From positions 1 through 44,094 of the forward strand of contig CALFFK010000012.1 of NCBI GenBank assembly GCA_937957975.1: a stretch of 44,094 nt of DNA, written 5' to 3'. Origin of the DNA: an uncultured Neomegalonema sp. (GTDB taxonomy: Bacteria > Pseudomonadota > Alphaproteobacteria > Rhodobacterales > Rhodobacteraceae). A program made the position numbers and the translations under genes. Positions 9,285 through 16,048 of the stretch are shown here, one piece after another. A model generated the notes under the pieces. It was given only the letters and a program-made list of their open reading frames with translations, made no database searches and was not told the DNA's origin. How positions within the stretch are numbered: position 1 is the stretch's first letter; the number at the start of each line of letters is the position of its first letter.

Positions 9285-9356
9285 TGCTCCGGGCTTGATC
9301 CGGGGCTTTTTTTGAAGCTGTGCCTTACGGCGGGAGACCCCGGCACAAAGCCGGGG
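9285..9356. repeat. Pair of GC-rich hairpins, REP-like
   Basis: Two hairpins occur between DUF934 and sulfite reductase. The first, GCTCCGG-GCTTGAT-CCGGGGC (9286-9306), is followed by seven T on the + strand; the second is CCCCGGC-ACAAA-GCCGGGG (9338-9356). The sequences resemble the short CCGGGCTTGA-type repeats dispersed in sphingomonad and related genomes. No + strand gene ends here, so the T-run does not mark an obvious transcript end; on the - strand the hairpins would sit inside the sulfite reductase to DUF934 message. Confidence 0.45.
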
Positions 9357-9379
9357 CAGATGTTTACTCTTCTATGCGG

Positions 9380-11047
9380 TCACGCAGCATAAAGAGCTTC
9401 CTTGAACGGTTCGGCACCGATCCTGCGATAGGTATCAATGAACCGCTCATTCTCGTCCGCGCGGGTATCGAGATAGGCATCAACCAAGCGTTCGATAGCG
9501 GGGCCGACCTCCTCCGCCGAAATGCCCGGACCGGCACGTTCGCCCACCGCCATCGTTTCGGTATGATCACCGCCAAGGGTAATCTGGTAATTCTCGATCC
9601 CGGATTTCTCCAGCCCCAGAATGCCCACATGACCAACATGGTGATGACCACAGGCGTTGATGCAGCCGGATATCTTGATCGTAAAATTACCAATAGCTTT
9701 GGCGCGTTCCGGGGCCGCAAACCGGCGCGACAGGTCTTGCGCAACAGGAATCGAACGGGCCGTGGCGAGCGCGCAGTAATCAAGTCCGGGGCACGCGATG
9801 ATGTCGGTGATAAGGCCCGCGTTCGCCGTCGCCAACCCGGCCTTGCGGAGCGCCGAGAATACAGCCGGAAGATCATCCTTGCGAACATGAGGCAGGACAA
9901 CATTCTGCTCATGGGAAATACGCAGTTCATCGTGGCTGTATTTCTCGCCCATATCGGCCAGCACACGCATCTGTGCGGTTGTGGCATCGCCGGGAGCCTC
10001 ACCTGTGCCCTTGATTGCAACGGTAACGATGGCATAGCCGGGGGTACGATGCTCGCTCGTATTGTTCCCGACCCATGCGGCCAGTGCGGCATCGTTCGCC
10101 ATCGCCGTTTCCAGCGTGGTTGAAGCGTCGGGCAGCACCTCGAATGCGGGCGGAGCAAAGTAAGCAGTGATCTTTGCCACCTGCACAGGATCAGGTGCAA
10201 CGAGTGGCCCGCCCTCCTCACGCATCTGACGGTCGAATTCGGCTTCGACTTGCGCGCGCATATCGTCGATGCCCGTTTCATGGACGAGGATCTTGATGCG
10301 GGCCTTATACTTGTTATCACGCCGTCCATGCAGGTTATAAACCCGCAGAATTGCCTCCAGATACGGCAACAGATCATCTTTGGGCAGGAAATCGCGGATG
10401 ACCTTGCCGATCATGGGCGTTCGGCCCAGACCACCCCCGACGATAACCTCATATCCCGGCTCTCCCGCATCATTGCGCAACATTCGCAGGCCAATATCAT
10501 GCGCCTTCGTTACTGCGCGGTCGTTAGGCGAGCCGGTGACGGCAATCTTGAATTTCCTCGGTAGAAAGGCGAATTCGGGATGCGCAGTGGACCATTGGCG
10601 AACGAGTTCGGCTGTTGGGCGCGGGTCTTCGATCTCGTCGGCTGCCGCCCCCGCAAAATGATCCGCCGTGACGTTGCGAATACAATTCCCGCTGGTCTGG
10701 ATGGCATGCATCTCCACATCAGCCAGCGCATCGAGAATATCGCCCACATCGGTCAGCTTGGTCCAGTTATACTGGATATTCTGACGGGTGGTAAAATGGC
10801 CGTAACCTTCGTCCCACCGCTCCGCAATCATGGCGAGGGTGCGCATCTGACGGCTGTTCAGCGTGCCATAGGGAACCGCCACGCGCAGCATGTAAGCGTG
10901 CAGTTGCAGGTAGAGGCCATTTTGCAGACGCAGGGGTTTATACTCATCCTCGGTCAGCGCGCCGTCAATCCGACGCTGGGTCTGATCGCGGAATTCCGAG
11001 ACACGCGCACGCACGTAGTCATGGTCGAATTCATCATAGCGGTACAT
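9380..11047 (-). CDS. cysI: Assimilatory sulfite (nitrite/sulfite) reductase, siroheme-Fe4S4 hemoprotein
   Basis: This 555-aa protein reduces sulfite to sulfide with six electrons. The siroheme/[4Fe-4S] ligands are plain: C419 and C425 (ACPGLDYC) and C462 and C466 (SGCINACGHHH). Upstream, HFTTRQNIQYNW and IQTSGNCIRNV are the ferredoxin-like and substrate-binding segments of the family; the fold is the usual two-fold repeat. The true start is ATG 11047 (AGGAGAACAGC-ATG), 51 codons inside the longest open frame, whose extra leader overlaps the DUF2849 gene. Gene order siroheme synthase - DUF2849 - reductase fits an assimilatory role. The electron donor is not encoded here. Confidence 0.93.
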   Translation of the reverse strand: MYRYDEFDHDYVRARVSEFRDQTQRRIDGALTEDEYKPLRLQNGLYLQLHAYMLRVAVPYGTLNSRQMRTLAMIAERWDEGYGHFTTRQNIQYNWTKLTDVGDILDALADVEMHAIQTSGNCIRNVTADHFAGAAADEIEDPRPTAELVRQWSTAHPEFAFLPRKFKIAVTGSPNDRAVTKAHDIGLRMLRNDAGEPGYEVIVGGGLGRTPMIGKVIRDFLPKDDLLPYLEAILRVYNLHGRRDNKYKARIKILVHETGIDDMRAQVEAEFDRQMREEGGPLVAPDPVQVAKITAYFAPPAFEVLPDASTTLETAMANDAALAAWVGNNTSEHRTPGYAIVTVAIKGTGEAPGDATTAQMRVLADMGEKYSHDELRISHEQNVVLPHVRKDDLPAVFSALRKAGLATANAGLITDIIACPGLDYCALATARSIPVAQDLSRRFAAPERAKAIGNFTIKISGCINACGHHHVGHVGILGLEKSGIENYQITLGGDHTETMAVGERAGPGISAEEVGPAIERLVDAYLDTRADENERFIDTYRRIGAEPFKEALYAA

Positions 11048-11060
11048 GCTGTTCTCCTGC

Positions 11061-11405
11061 TCAAATACCGCCCGACGCGGCCAATGGCTCGCGGCGTTCG
11101 GGGTTGGCGGATTGCTTGCCCAGATCGGGCCGGGTGGAGGGTCCACGGGTGCGGAACTTCTCGCGGAAATGGGTTGGGAAGGGACGCCCATCATCATCAA
11201 GCGCCACGTCGGCCAAATACGGCCCGACGACCTTTGCCTGTTGCGGGGCGGCGCGACCCATCAGCGTTTCGCCCTCCTCCGCATTGTGGGCGATGGCGGC
11301 TTCGGCGAGTTTACGGGTCCAGCCGCCCCCCGAATTCATATAGACGACATCGCCGATATGCAGGTCGTTTGCGCTGACAATCTTGGGTTTGAATTCGCGG
11401 GCCAT
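11061..11405 (-). CDS. DUF2849 protein between siroheme synthase and sulfite reductase
   Basis: This 114-aa soluble protein is predicted between cysG (3 bp gap) and cysI (13 bp gap) in one tight operon. It opens with a short beta-rich domain (IVSANDLHIGDVVYMNSGGGWTR, in part) followed by an Ala-rich helix, VVGPYLADV and a basic, Pro-rich tail with PTHFREKFRTRGPS. This matches the DUF2849 family, which occurs almost only in alphaproteobacterial sulfite-assimilation operons. No catalytic motif is visible; a helper role for the reductase is inference from position. Confidence 0.85.
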   Translation of the reverse strand: MAREFKPKIVSANDLHIGDVVYMNSGGGWTRKLAEAAIAHNAEEGETLMGRAAPQQAKVVGPYLADVALDDDGRPFPTHFREKFRTRGPSTRPDLGKQSANPERREPLAASGGI

Positions 11406-11408
11406 AAG

Positions 11409-12812
11409 TCACAGCACTCCGGTTGCGGGCAGTTCAAGGGTATCGCTGGCATCCATGGCCTGACGGGGCGAAAGGCCAAGGAAAAGAATCGCGGGGCCAG
11501 TAATCCCGGCTTCGATCAACGCATCAGGCAGGCGGGCAAGGGTTGTCGAGATGATCTTTTGATCGAGACGCGAAACATTTTCGATGACGGTCACGGGTGT
11601 CTCTGCCCCCGCACCATGCATGAGCAGACGACCGGCCAGAAAACGTGCGGCACGCACGCCCATATAGACCGCAGCGGCCTGATCCGGTTGGGCGAGACTG
11701 CGCCAGTCATGCTCCGCAAAGCCCGCAACATCATGGCCGGTCAACAAACGGAAGGCAGCATTACGCCCTCGCCTGGTCCAGCTTGTGCCAATGGTCGCCG
11801 CAGCAGCCGAAGCCGCCGTAATGCCAGGAATAATTGTGAAAGGGATGTTTGCTGCATCCAGGGCGTCCATTTCCTCATCCAGACGCCCGAACACGACCGG
11901 ATCACCCGATTTCAGCCGGGCGACATGCGCACCCTGCCCCGCATGTTCCACAATCAGGGCATCAATGTCGGATTGCTTCCATGAAGGACCATGGGGCATC
12001 TTGCCCACCTCGATCACGATGGCTTCGCGGCGTGCAAGTTCCAGAATTTCCGGGGATACAAGTCGGTCATGGATGACCACATCGGCCTCGTGCAGCGCCT
12101 TGCGCGCCTTGAGTGTCAAAAGTTCAGGGTCGCCGGGGCCAGCGCCGATCAGGGCAACATGGCCGATTTCACGGTCTTCAACCAATATGTCAGAACACAG
12201 GGTTTCGAGTGCTAAAACCACAGCTTCCTCGCCCCCCTCGGCCAAGGCACGGGGGCCGATCTCGTCATAATAGCGCGACCAGAAACGGCGGCGAATGCGG
12301 CCATGAGGCAGAGCATTCGCAGCATCACGAAAACCCTGACCGATACAGGCAAGGGTGCCAAGCGTGGGGGCAAGCATTTCCTCGGTTTCGGCCTTGATCC
12401 GGCGGGCAAGCACCGGGGCTGCGCCTTCCGTTCCGATGGCGACGGTGACAGGATCGCGGTCTACGATAGCGGGCGTGATAAAATCGCTCGCTTCGAGATT
12501 ATCGACAATATTGACAAGCGCTCCGGCGGAATGACCGATCCGCGCTGCATGGGCGTCTTCTGTTTCATCGTCATTCGCGCCGTAAACCAACGCAGCGCAA
12601 AGCGCATCTCCATGATCGATCCGGCGCGGAATATGCTGAAGACGCCCTGCTTCTGTCCAGGAGCGGATTTGCGGGTGCGGATTGATGCCATAGACGGTGA
12701 TTTTAGCCTCTGTTTTGAGCAAAAGGCGCAGCTTCGCAACCGCAGTCTCCCCTACACCGGACACGGCGACACGCCGACCGCGCAAATCTCTGAATATCGG
12801 AAAATGACGCAT
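11409..12812 (-). CDS. cysG: Siroheme synthase (precorrin-2 dehydrogenase/ferrochelatase fused to uroporphyrinogen-III methyltransferase)
   Basis: This 467-aa bifunctional enzyme makes siroheme for the adjacent sulfite reductase. Residues 1-~150 form the NAD-dependent dehydrogenase/ferrochelatase part (FPIFRDLRGRRVAVSGVGETAVAK, in part), with D104 in NIVDN matching the catalytic Asp of E. coli CysG. From about residue 216 comes the SAM-dependent methyltransferase: VALIGAGPGDPELLTLKA, DRLVSPEIL and LKSGDPVVFGR. The start at ATG 12812 has GGAGGCAGGACA before it; an in-frame upstream start at 12860 lacks support. It is the first gene of the cysG-DUF2849-cysI operon. Confidence 0.94.
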   Translation of the reverse strand: MRHFPIFRDLRGRRVAVSGVGETAVAKLRLLLKTEAKITVYGINPHPQIRSWTEAGRLQHIPRRIDHGDALCAALVYGANDDETEDAHAARIGHSAGALVNIVDNLEASDFITPAIVDRDPVTVAIGTEGAAPVLARRIKAETEEMLAPTLGTLACIGQGFRDAANALPHGRIRRRFWSRYYDEIGPRALAEGGEEAVVLALETLCSDILVEDREIGHVALIGAGPGDPELLTLKARKALHEADVVIHDRLVSPEILELARREAIVIEVGKMPHGPSWKQSDIDALIVEHAGQGAHVARLKSGDPVVFGRLDEEMDALDAANIPFTIIPGITAASAAAATIGTSWTRRGRNAAFRLLTGHDVAGFAEHDWRSLAQPDQAAAVYMGVRAARFLAGRLLMHGAGAETPVTVIENVSRLDQKIISTTLARLPDALIEAGITGPAILFLGLSPRQAMDASDTLELPATGVL

Positions 12813-13119
12813 TGTCCTGCCTCCCTTGACAGAACAACAGATAGAATGATTTCCCATCAATAGAAAGATCAGGTTATTTGAAAGGGAATTTATCCCACAA
12901 ATGACCCATCAAATAATACCTTGTTCACAAATAAGCACTTTCACCCAATCCAACGACCACCCGAATCATGACGGTCAGATTATTGTCTCTATGCAGATAA
13001 TGATACATGGACACTCAATACAAAAGTTGCCTATTTGCAACAATCCGTATTAGGCAATAAAAATACCCCAGAAAATTTTGCACTGCACCTTGATTTGTTG
13101 CGCTGCAACATACAAATAT
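12813..13119. other. Intergenic region upstream of cysG and of the small RNA
   Basis: About 300 bp with no credible gene and visibly more A+T than the flanks. It should hold the cysG promoter (- strand) and the small RNA promoter (+ strand). It contains GTTGC-CTATTT-GCAAC (13026-13041), a competing arm pair TTGCCTA (13028-13034) / TAGGCAA (13051-13057), and the palindrome at 13096-13110 listed separately. I cannot point to a convincing -35/-10 pair for cysG. Confidence 0.5.
13096..13110. promoter_or_regulatory. 15-bp perfect palindrome at the small RNA promoter
   Basis: TGTTGC-GCT-GCAACA ends 10 bp before the likely small RNA start. A -35-like TTGATT (13090-13095) and an AT-rich CAAATA/TACAAA (13111-13118) flank it, so a bound protein would cover the promoter spacer. 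A looser copy of the motif, TTGC-N6-GCAA, lies at 13028-13040. The half-sites resemble the TGC...GCA pattern described for PhaR-type regulators of storage granules, which is suggestion only. Confidence 0.45.
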
Positions 13120-13198
13120 CACCCATGACGTTCGCGTCATCGTCCTTCGGGACGTTTCCTCCCTGGACTTGGGCCGCTGCCATAGCGGCCCTTTTTTT
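13120..13198 (+). ncRNA. Candidate small regulatory RNA, MmgR/suhB-like
   Basis: In ~79 nt there are three consecutive perfect hairpins. ATGACG-TTCG-CGTCAT (13125-13140) and CGTCC-TTCG-GGACG (13141-13154) both have stable UUCG tetraloops. Then comes a single-stranded pyrimidine-rich linker TTTCCTCCCTGGACTT (13155-13170), and GGGCCGCT-GCCAT-AGCGGCCC followed by seven T (13171-13198), a classic intrinsic terminator. The terminator works only on the + strand, where no protein gene precedes it, so it must end a non-coding transcript. The size, the CCUCCC anti-Shine-Dalgarno linker and the layout recall the alphaproteobacterial MmgR (alpha-r8/suhB) family, which represses targets at ribosome-binding sites. 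The T-run overlaps the stop of the convergent gene. The 5' end is an estimate. Confidence 0.65.
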
Positions 13199-14078
13199 AT
13201 TCCGCAGCCATCGCAGAACCCAACCTCAGTGGCAGCGCAGCCAGTTCAGCGACGATAGGCTCAAGCACCCGTTTCAAGGCATTGTAGTTCGAGGTCGGGA
13301 TCATGCGTTTTTGATCAAGATACATGCCACGATCAATTTCAATCTGAAGGGCATGAATACCTTGCCGGGGATTGCCATACCGCTGAGTAATGTACCCACC
13401 CGCAAAAGGCGCATTACGGGCAACGCAAAATCCCGCCTCCCGGAAAAGTGCAAAAGCAACATCTGATATATCGCTGATGGCCGAAGCCCCATAACAATCG
13501 CCCAGCACGATTTCCGCGCGCCGATTACTGCGCACAGAATTATCAGAAGGCATCGAGTGACAATCGATCAATAACGCTATGCCGTAGTGATCGCGCGCGC
13601 GATCAATAGTTGTCGCCAGACAGTGATGAAACGGACGATAGCAAGCTTCTATACGCGCTTCGGCCTCTGTAAGTGGTATTTTGCGCTCATAGATCGGCGT
13701 GTTCTCCGCAACGATCCGGGGGATAACCCCAAGGCCCGCCGACACACGCAGGGTCTTGGGACGGCGGCTTGTATAACGGGCGATCAGGGCCGGGTCCAAC
13801 TCATCCTCGGCCCGGTTGGCATCCACAAACGCGCGGGGAAACTGGGCCGCAACCAGTGGCGCGCCATAGTGCGGAGCCATCGAAAATATATCGTCGATAT
13901 AGGCGTCTTCAGACGCACGAAGGGCGATGTCATCAAGACGTGAAGTGTGGCGAAACAATTGCGGATAATGGCGGCCGCTATGCGGCGAGCTGAAGACCGT
14001 AGCACTGGTGACGCGGTGCGGTTCGGCAACCGATACAGCCTCACCCGTCCACCCACATAAAGTCGCAGCCGTCGTCAT
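13197..14078 (-). CDS. N-formylglutamate amidohydrolase family protein
   Basis: This 293-aa enzyme belongs to the N-formylglutamate amidohydrolase family (HutG type), zinc amidohydrolases that release formate and glutamate at the end of one histidine-breakdown route. Family segments are FSSPHSGRHYP, LRASEDAYIDDIF, RAFVDANRAEDELD, LLIDCHSMPS and FAGGYITQRYG. The His/Asp/Glu residues in SPHSG, the DAN..E region and IDCHS are likely metal and catalytic positions. ATG 14078 (GGAGGGGCG before it) is preferred to an upstream in-frame start at 14180. No hut genes are nearby; the gene pairs divergently with the CpdR homologue, an arrangement common in Alphaproteobacteria, so histidine use is not implied by context. 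Confidence 0.88.
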   Translation of the reverse strand: MTTAATLCGWTGEAVSVAEPHRVTSATVFSSPHSGRHYPQLFRHTSRLDDIALRASEDAYIDDIFSMAPHYGAPLVAAQFPRAFVDANRAEDELDPALIARYTSRRPKTLRVSAGLGVIPRIVAENTPIYERKIPLTEAEARIEACYRPFHHCLATTIDRARDHYGIALLIDCHSMPSDNSVRSNRRAEIVLGDCYGASAISDISDVAFALFREAGFCVARNAPFAGGYITQRYGNPRQGIHALQIEIDRGMYLDQKRMIPTSNYNALKRVLEPIVAELAALPLRLGSAMAAE

Positions 14079-14201
14079 CGCCCCTCCGGTTTTAATTGCG
14101 ACGTTCACCTGATGTTTAAGCCAATGCGCCAACATCGCAACTGAAACAATGACTGGTGTGGCGTACTGCCCCCCCGGCACATTTCTAAGGGGATAGCGTC
14201 C

Positions 14202-14561
14202 ATGGCGCAGGTAATGCTGGCGAGCCGCAATGACGAGTTACGCGCCTATCTGGCGGAAAAGTTGAAAAAGCGCGGCCACGCAGTCACACGCGTGGCAGAC
14301 CTTGATGCGGCATTAACCATTCTTGGTGAAGCAGCATACGATATGCTGTTGACCACGGTTGATATGTCCAAGCCGGAAGAGCTGGATTTCGCGCGGACAG
14401 CGCAGGAAATTGATCCTGAAATGCGGATCATGTTCATTACCGGATTCTCGGCAGTCGCCGTAAAAAAACCGGACGAAGAACGCTATGACGACGTGTTGCT
14501 TGGTGAACCTGTACACCTGATCCGTCTGCCTGAGGCCGTCGAGCGCCTCGTTGCGGCATAA
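14202..14561 (+). CDS. cpdR: CpdR-like single-domain receiver lacking the phospho-acceptor Asp
   Basis: This 119-aa protein aligns end to end with CpdR, the alphaproteobacterial receiver that, when unphosphorylated, brings substrates to the ClpXP protease at the cell pole. Matching parts are the HAVTRVADLDAAL region, EIDPEMRIMFITGFSAVAV and the C-terminal AVERLVAA with the terminal Ala-Ala. The chemistry is altered: the usual LLLTD reads MLLTT (T51-T52) so the phospho-Asp position is Thr, the conserved Lys of SKP is Glu (E102 in GEP), and the early acidic pair reads S8-R9-N10-D11. It should therefore not be phosphorylated in the normal way. Its neighbours, N-formylglutamate amidohydrolase on one side and tRNA-Val on the other, are those of cpdR in other genomes, so this looks like the orthologous locus. 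Confidence 0.8.
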   Translation: MAQVMLASRNDELRAYLAEKLKKRGHAVTRVADLDAALTILGEAAYDMLLTTVDMSKPEELDFARTAQEIDPEMRIMFITGFSAVAVKKPDEERYDDVLLGEPVHLIRLPEAVERLVAA

Positions 14562-14665
14562 TACGGCGCAAACCAACCATACGGAAAACACGCGTTGGTA
14601 TGCGCCAGACCCCGGAGTAAATGCCAGTACCCGGCATTGGTTATTGCTCCGAGGCGAAATACCGC

Positions 14666-14694
14666 TTGCAAGCGCATCGTCACGCCGATAAATG
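14666..14694 (+). promoter_or_regulatory. Candidate sigma-70-type promoter for tRNA-Val/rpmJ
   Basis: TTGCAA (14666-14671), a 17-bp spacer and TAAATG (14689-14694) stand about 40 bp before the tRNA. A hairpin CCCGGA-TCG-TCCGGG (14716-14730) lies in the leader between promoter and tRNA. Only the -35 is a good match. Confidence 0.35.
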
Positions 14695-14735
14695 ACCGCT
14701 CAATCCTTTCTGTTGCCCGGATCGTCCGGGTTTCA

Positions 14736-14810
14736 GGGCGCGTAGCTCAGTGGGAGAGCACCTCGTTGACATCGAGGGGGTCGCAAGTTCAATCCTTGCC
14801 GCGCCCACCA
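14736..14810 (+). tRNA. tRNA-Val (anticodon GAC), CCA encoded
   Basis: The 75-nt sequence folds as a full cloverleaf: acceptor stem GGGCGCG / CGCGCCC with discriminator A and encoded CCA, D-arm GCTC...GAGC, anticodon stem CCTCG / CGAGG with loop TTGACAT giving anticodon GAC, and T-arm GCAAG-TTCAATC-CTTGC. It reads GUC and GUU valine codons. It lies between the CpdR gene and rpmJ on the same strand. Confidence 0.97.
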
Positions 14811-14839
14811 TTTAGATCAAACTGCGGGCGGTATCGGCC

Positions 14840-14965
14840 ATGAAAGTACGGAACTCACTACGATCCTTGAAAAACCGCCACCCCGCTTGCCGCGTCGTGC
14901 GTCGCAAGGGTCGCGTTTACGTCATCAACAAGGTCCAGAAGCGCTTTAAGGCGCGGCAGGGCTGA
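14840..14965 (+). CDS. rpmJ: 50S ribosomal protein L36
   Basis: This 41-codon gene encodes a very basic protein starting [14 protein letters not shown] and ending [11 protein letters not shown], the alphaproteobacterial form of L36. It keeps a single Cys (C17) rather than the four zinc-ribbon ligands of the C+ form, so it is the zinc-independent type. It starts 29 bp after the tRNA-Val CCA end, so the two may share a transcript and tRNA 3' processing would then create the rpmJ leader. An intrinsic terminator follows at 15031. Confidence 0.95.
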   Translation: MKVRNSLRSLKNRHPACRVVRRKGRVYVINKVQKRFKARQG

Positions 14966-15030
14966 TCCTGCGCGTTCAGTCTATCGGCTGAATTAACGCG
15001 CATGGGGCTGCTAACGCAGTTCAACCTTTA

Positions 15031-15059
15031 AACCCGCTTCATCAGAAGCGGGTTTTTTT
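15031..15059 (+). terminator. Intrinsic terminator after rpmJ
   Basis: AACCCGCTTC-ATCA-GAAGCGGGTT followed by a run of T on the + strand, 65 bp after the rpmJ stop. Confidence 0.85.
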
Positions 15060-15118
15060 CGTGTTTGCCCAAAGATTTTCGGATCGACACAAATAGTGGT
15101 TAAGTGCCTCAAGCTGCA

Positions 15119-15982
15119 TTACTGCGGTTTGAGGCACTCCACTATGGTATTGGTCATATCTTCCAGCAGCATGGCATAAAGCATCATACCGGGGTCCAAC
15201 CTGGTGCCCAAGGGGTCGAGGCGGGCAATGCGCACATTTGTGCCTGACGTCAGGCGTTCAGGCATGTTGCCATCCGGTTCAGCAAAAAGGCACACGGCCC
15301 CTCCCTCCAGCAAGGCTTTGCGCAGCTTACGGAGACGACCGGGACCGGGGCGGTCGCCATCGGCGGCGGAGAGTGCGGCAATGGCTTTAAGGCCAAAGCG
15401 GTTTTCAAAATAATGAAAGGCATCATGGGCAACGGCGAAATGTTTTGCCTTGAGGGGCGCAAGACGGTCGGCAAGAAGGGTTTGCAGAATGGCAAGGCGC
15501 GCCTGGGCCGCTGCCGCATTGGCCGCATAAATGTTGGCGTTTGCTGGATCGTGCCTTGCGAGGCTATCCGCGACAATACCAAGCCAAAGACGTGCGTTTT
15601 CAGGGTCGAGCCATGCATGGGGATCAATCGGGCCATCATGGTCATGGTCATGGTCATGGTCTTCGCGCAGGTGAAGACGATGGGTTTTCTCCACATCCAG
15701 CAAGGGCAATGAGTCGCCCCGTATCGCCTTGCCGAGCCATGGCGTAAGGGCATTACCAATCCAAACAACAAGATCTGCCTTGGCCAGCGCGCGAGCCTGA
15801 GACGGACGCAAACTGCCACCATGGGGCGATGCAACACCGTCAAGAAGCAGAACAGGATCGCCCACGCCCTCCATAACCTGTGCGACGAGAGAATGGACGG
15901 GGGGAATGTCGGCAACAATGCGCGGGGGTTCGGCAATTGCCGGAGTAGCGATAAGTATAAAAACAAGGGCGAGACGGCGCAT
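15119..15982 (-). CDS. znuA: Zinc ABC transporter, periplasmic zinc-binding protein
   Basis: This 287-aa cluster A-I binding protein captures Zn2+ in the periplasm and hands it to ZnuB. It has a Sec signal peptide (about residues 1-17, cut after AIA), the SPHGGSLRPSQ segment with H54, a His/Asp loop REDHDHDHDHDG (106-117), DPHAWLDP with H122, and AHDAFHYF with H186; H54, H122 and H186 are the expected zinc ligands. The in-frame upstream extension to 16087 is rejected because ATG 15982 has AAGGAGAACCCG before it and begins the signal peptide. It is divergent from zur-znuCB, and the 66-bp gap between the start codons holds a palindromic operator. Confidence 0.93.
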   Translation of the reverse strand: MRRLALVFILIATPAIAEPPRIVADIPPVHSLVAQVMEGVGDPVLLLDGVASPHGGSLRPSQARALAKADLVVWIGNALTPWLGKAIRGDSLPLLDVEKTHRLHLREDHDHDHDHDGPIDPHAWLDPENARLWLGIVADSLARHDPANANIYAANAAAAQARLAILQTLLADRLAPLKAKHFAVAHDAFHYFENRFGLKAIAALSAADGDRPGPGRLRKLRKALLEGGAVCLFAEPDGNMPERLTSGTNVRIARLDPLGTRLDPGMMLYAMLLEDMTNTIVECLKPQ

Positions 15983-16024
15983 CGGGTTCTCCTTGCACGA
16001 GGGGCGAGGGCCATGTACAAGATA

Positions 16025-16039
16025 TGTTATAGTATAACA
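16025..16039. promoter_or_regulatory. Zur operator (perfect palindrome) between znuA and zur
   Basis: TGTTATA-G-TATAACA is a perfect 15-bp palindrome, 42 bp upstream of the znuA start and 9 bp before the zur start. It matches the alphaproteobacterial Zur-box pattern. One site could repress both znuA and zur-znuCB under zinc sufficiency, giving zur autoregulation. Confidence 0.85.
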
Positions 16040-16048
16040 AGGTTGAAA

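Noticed and set aside
9380-11200. Sulfite reductase with a 51-residue N-terminal extension starting at 11200
   Set aside because: The extension is Pro/Ser/Met-rich, overlaps the DUF2849 gene and lacks a ribosome-binding site; ATG 11047 has AGGAGAACAGC.
15640-15661. Short tandem repeat (GGTCAT units) looking like a microsatellite or repeat array
   Set aside because: It encodes the Asp-His repeat loop of ZnuA on the - strand; the repetition reflects the zinc-binding loop.
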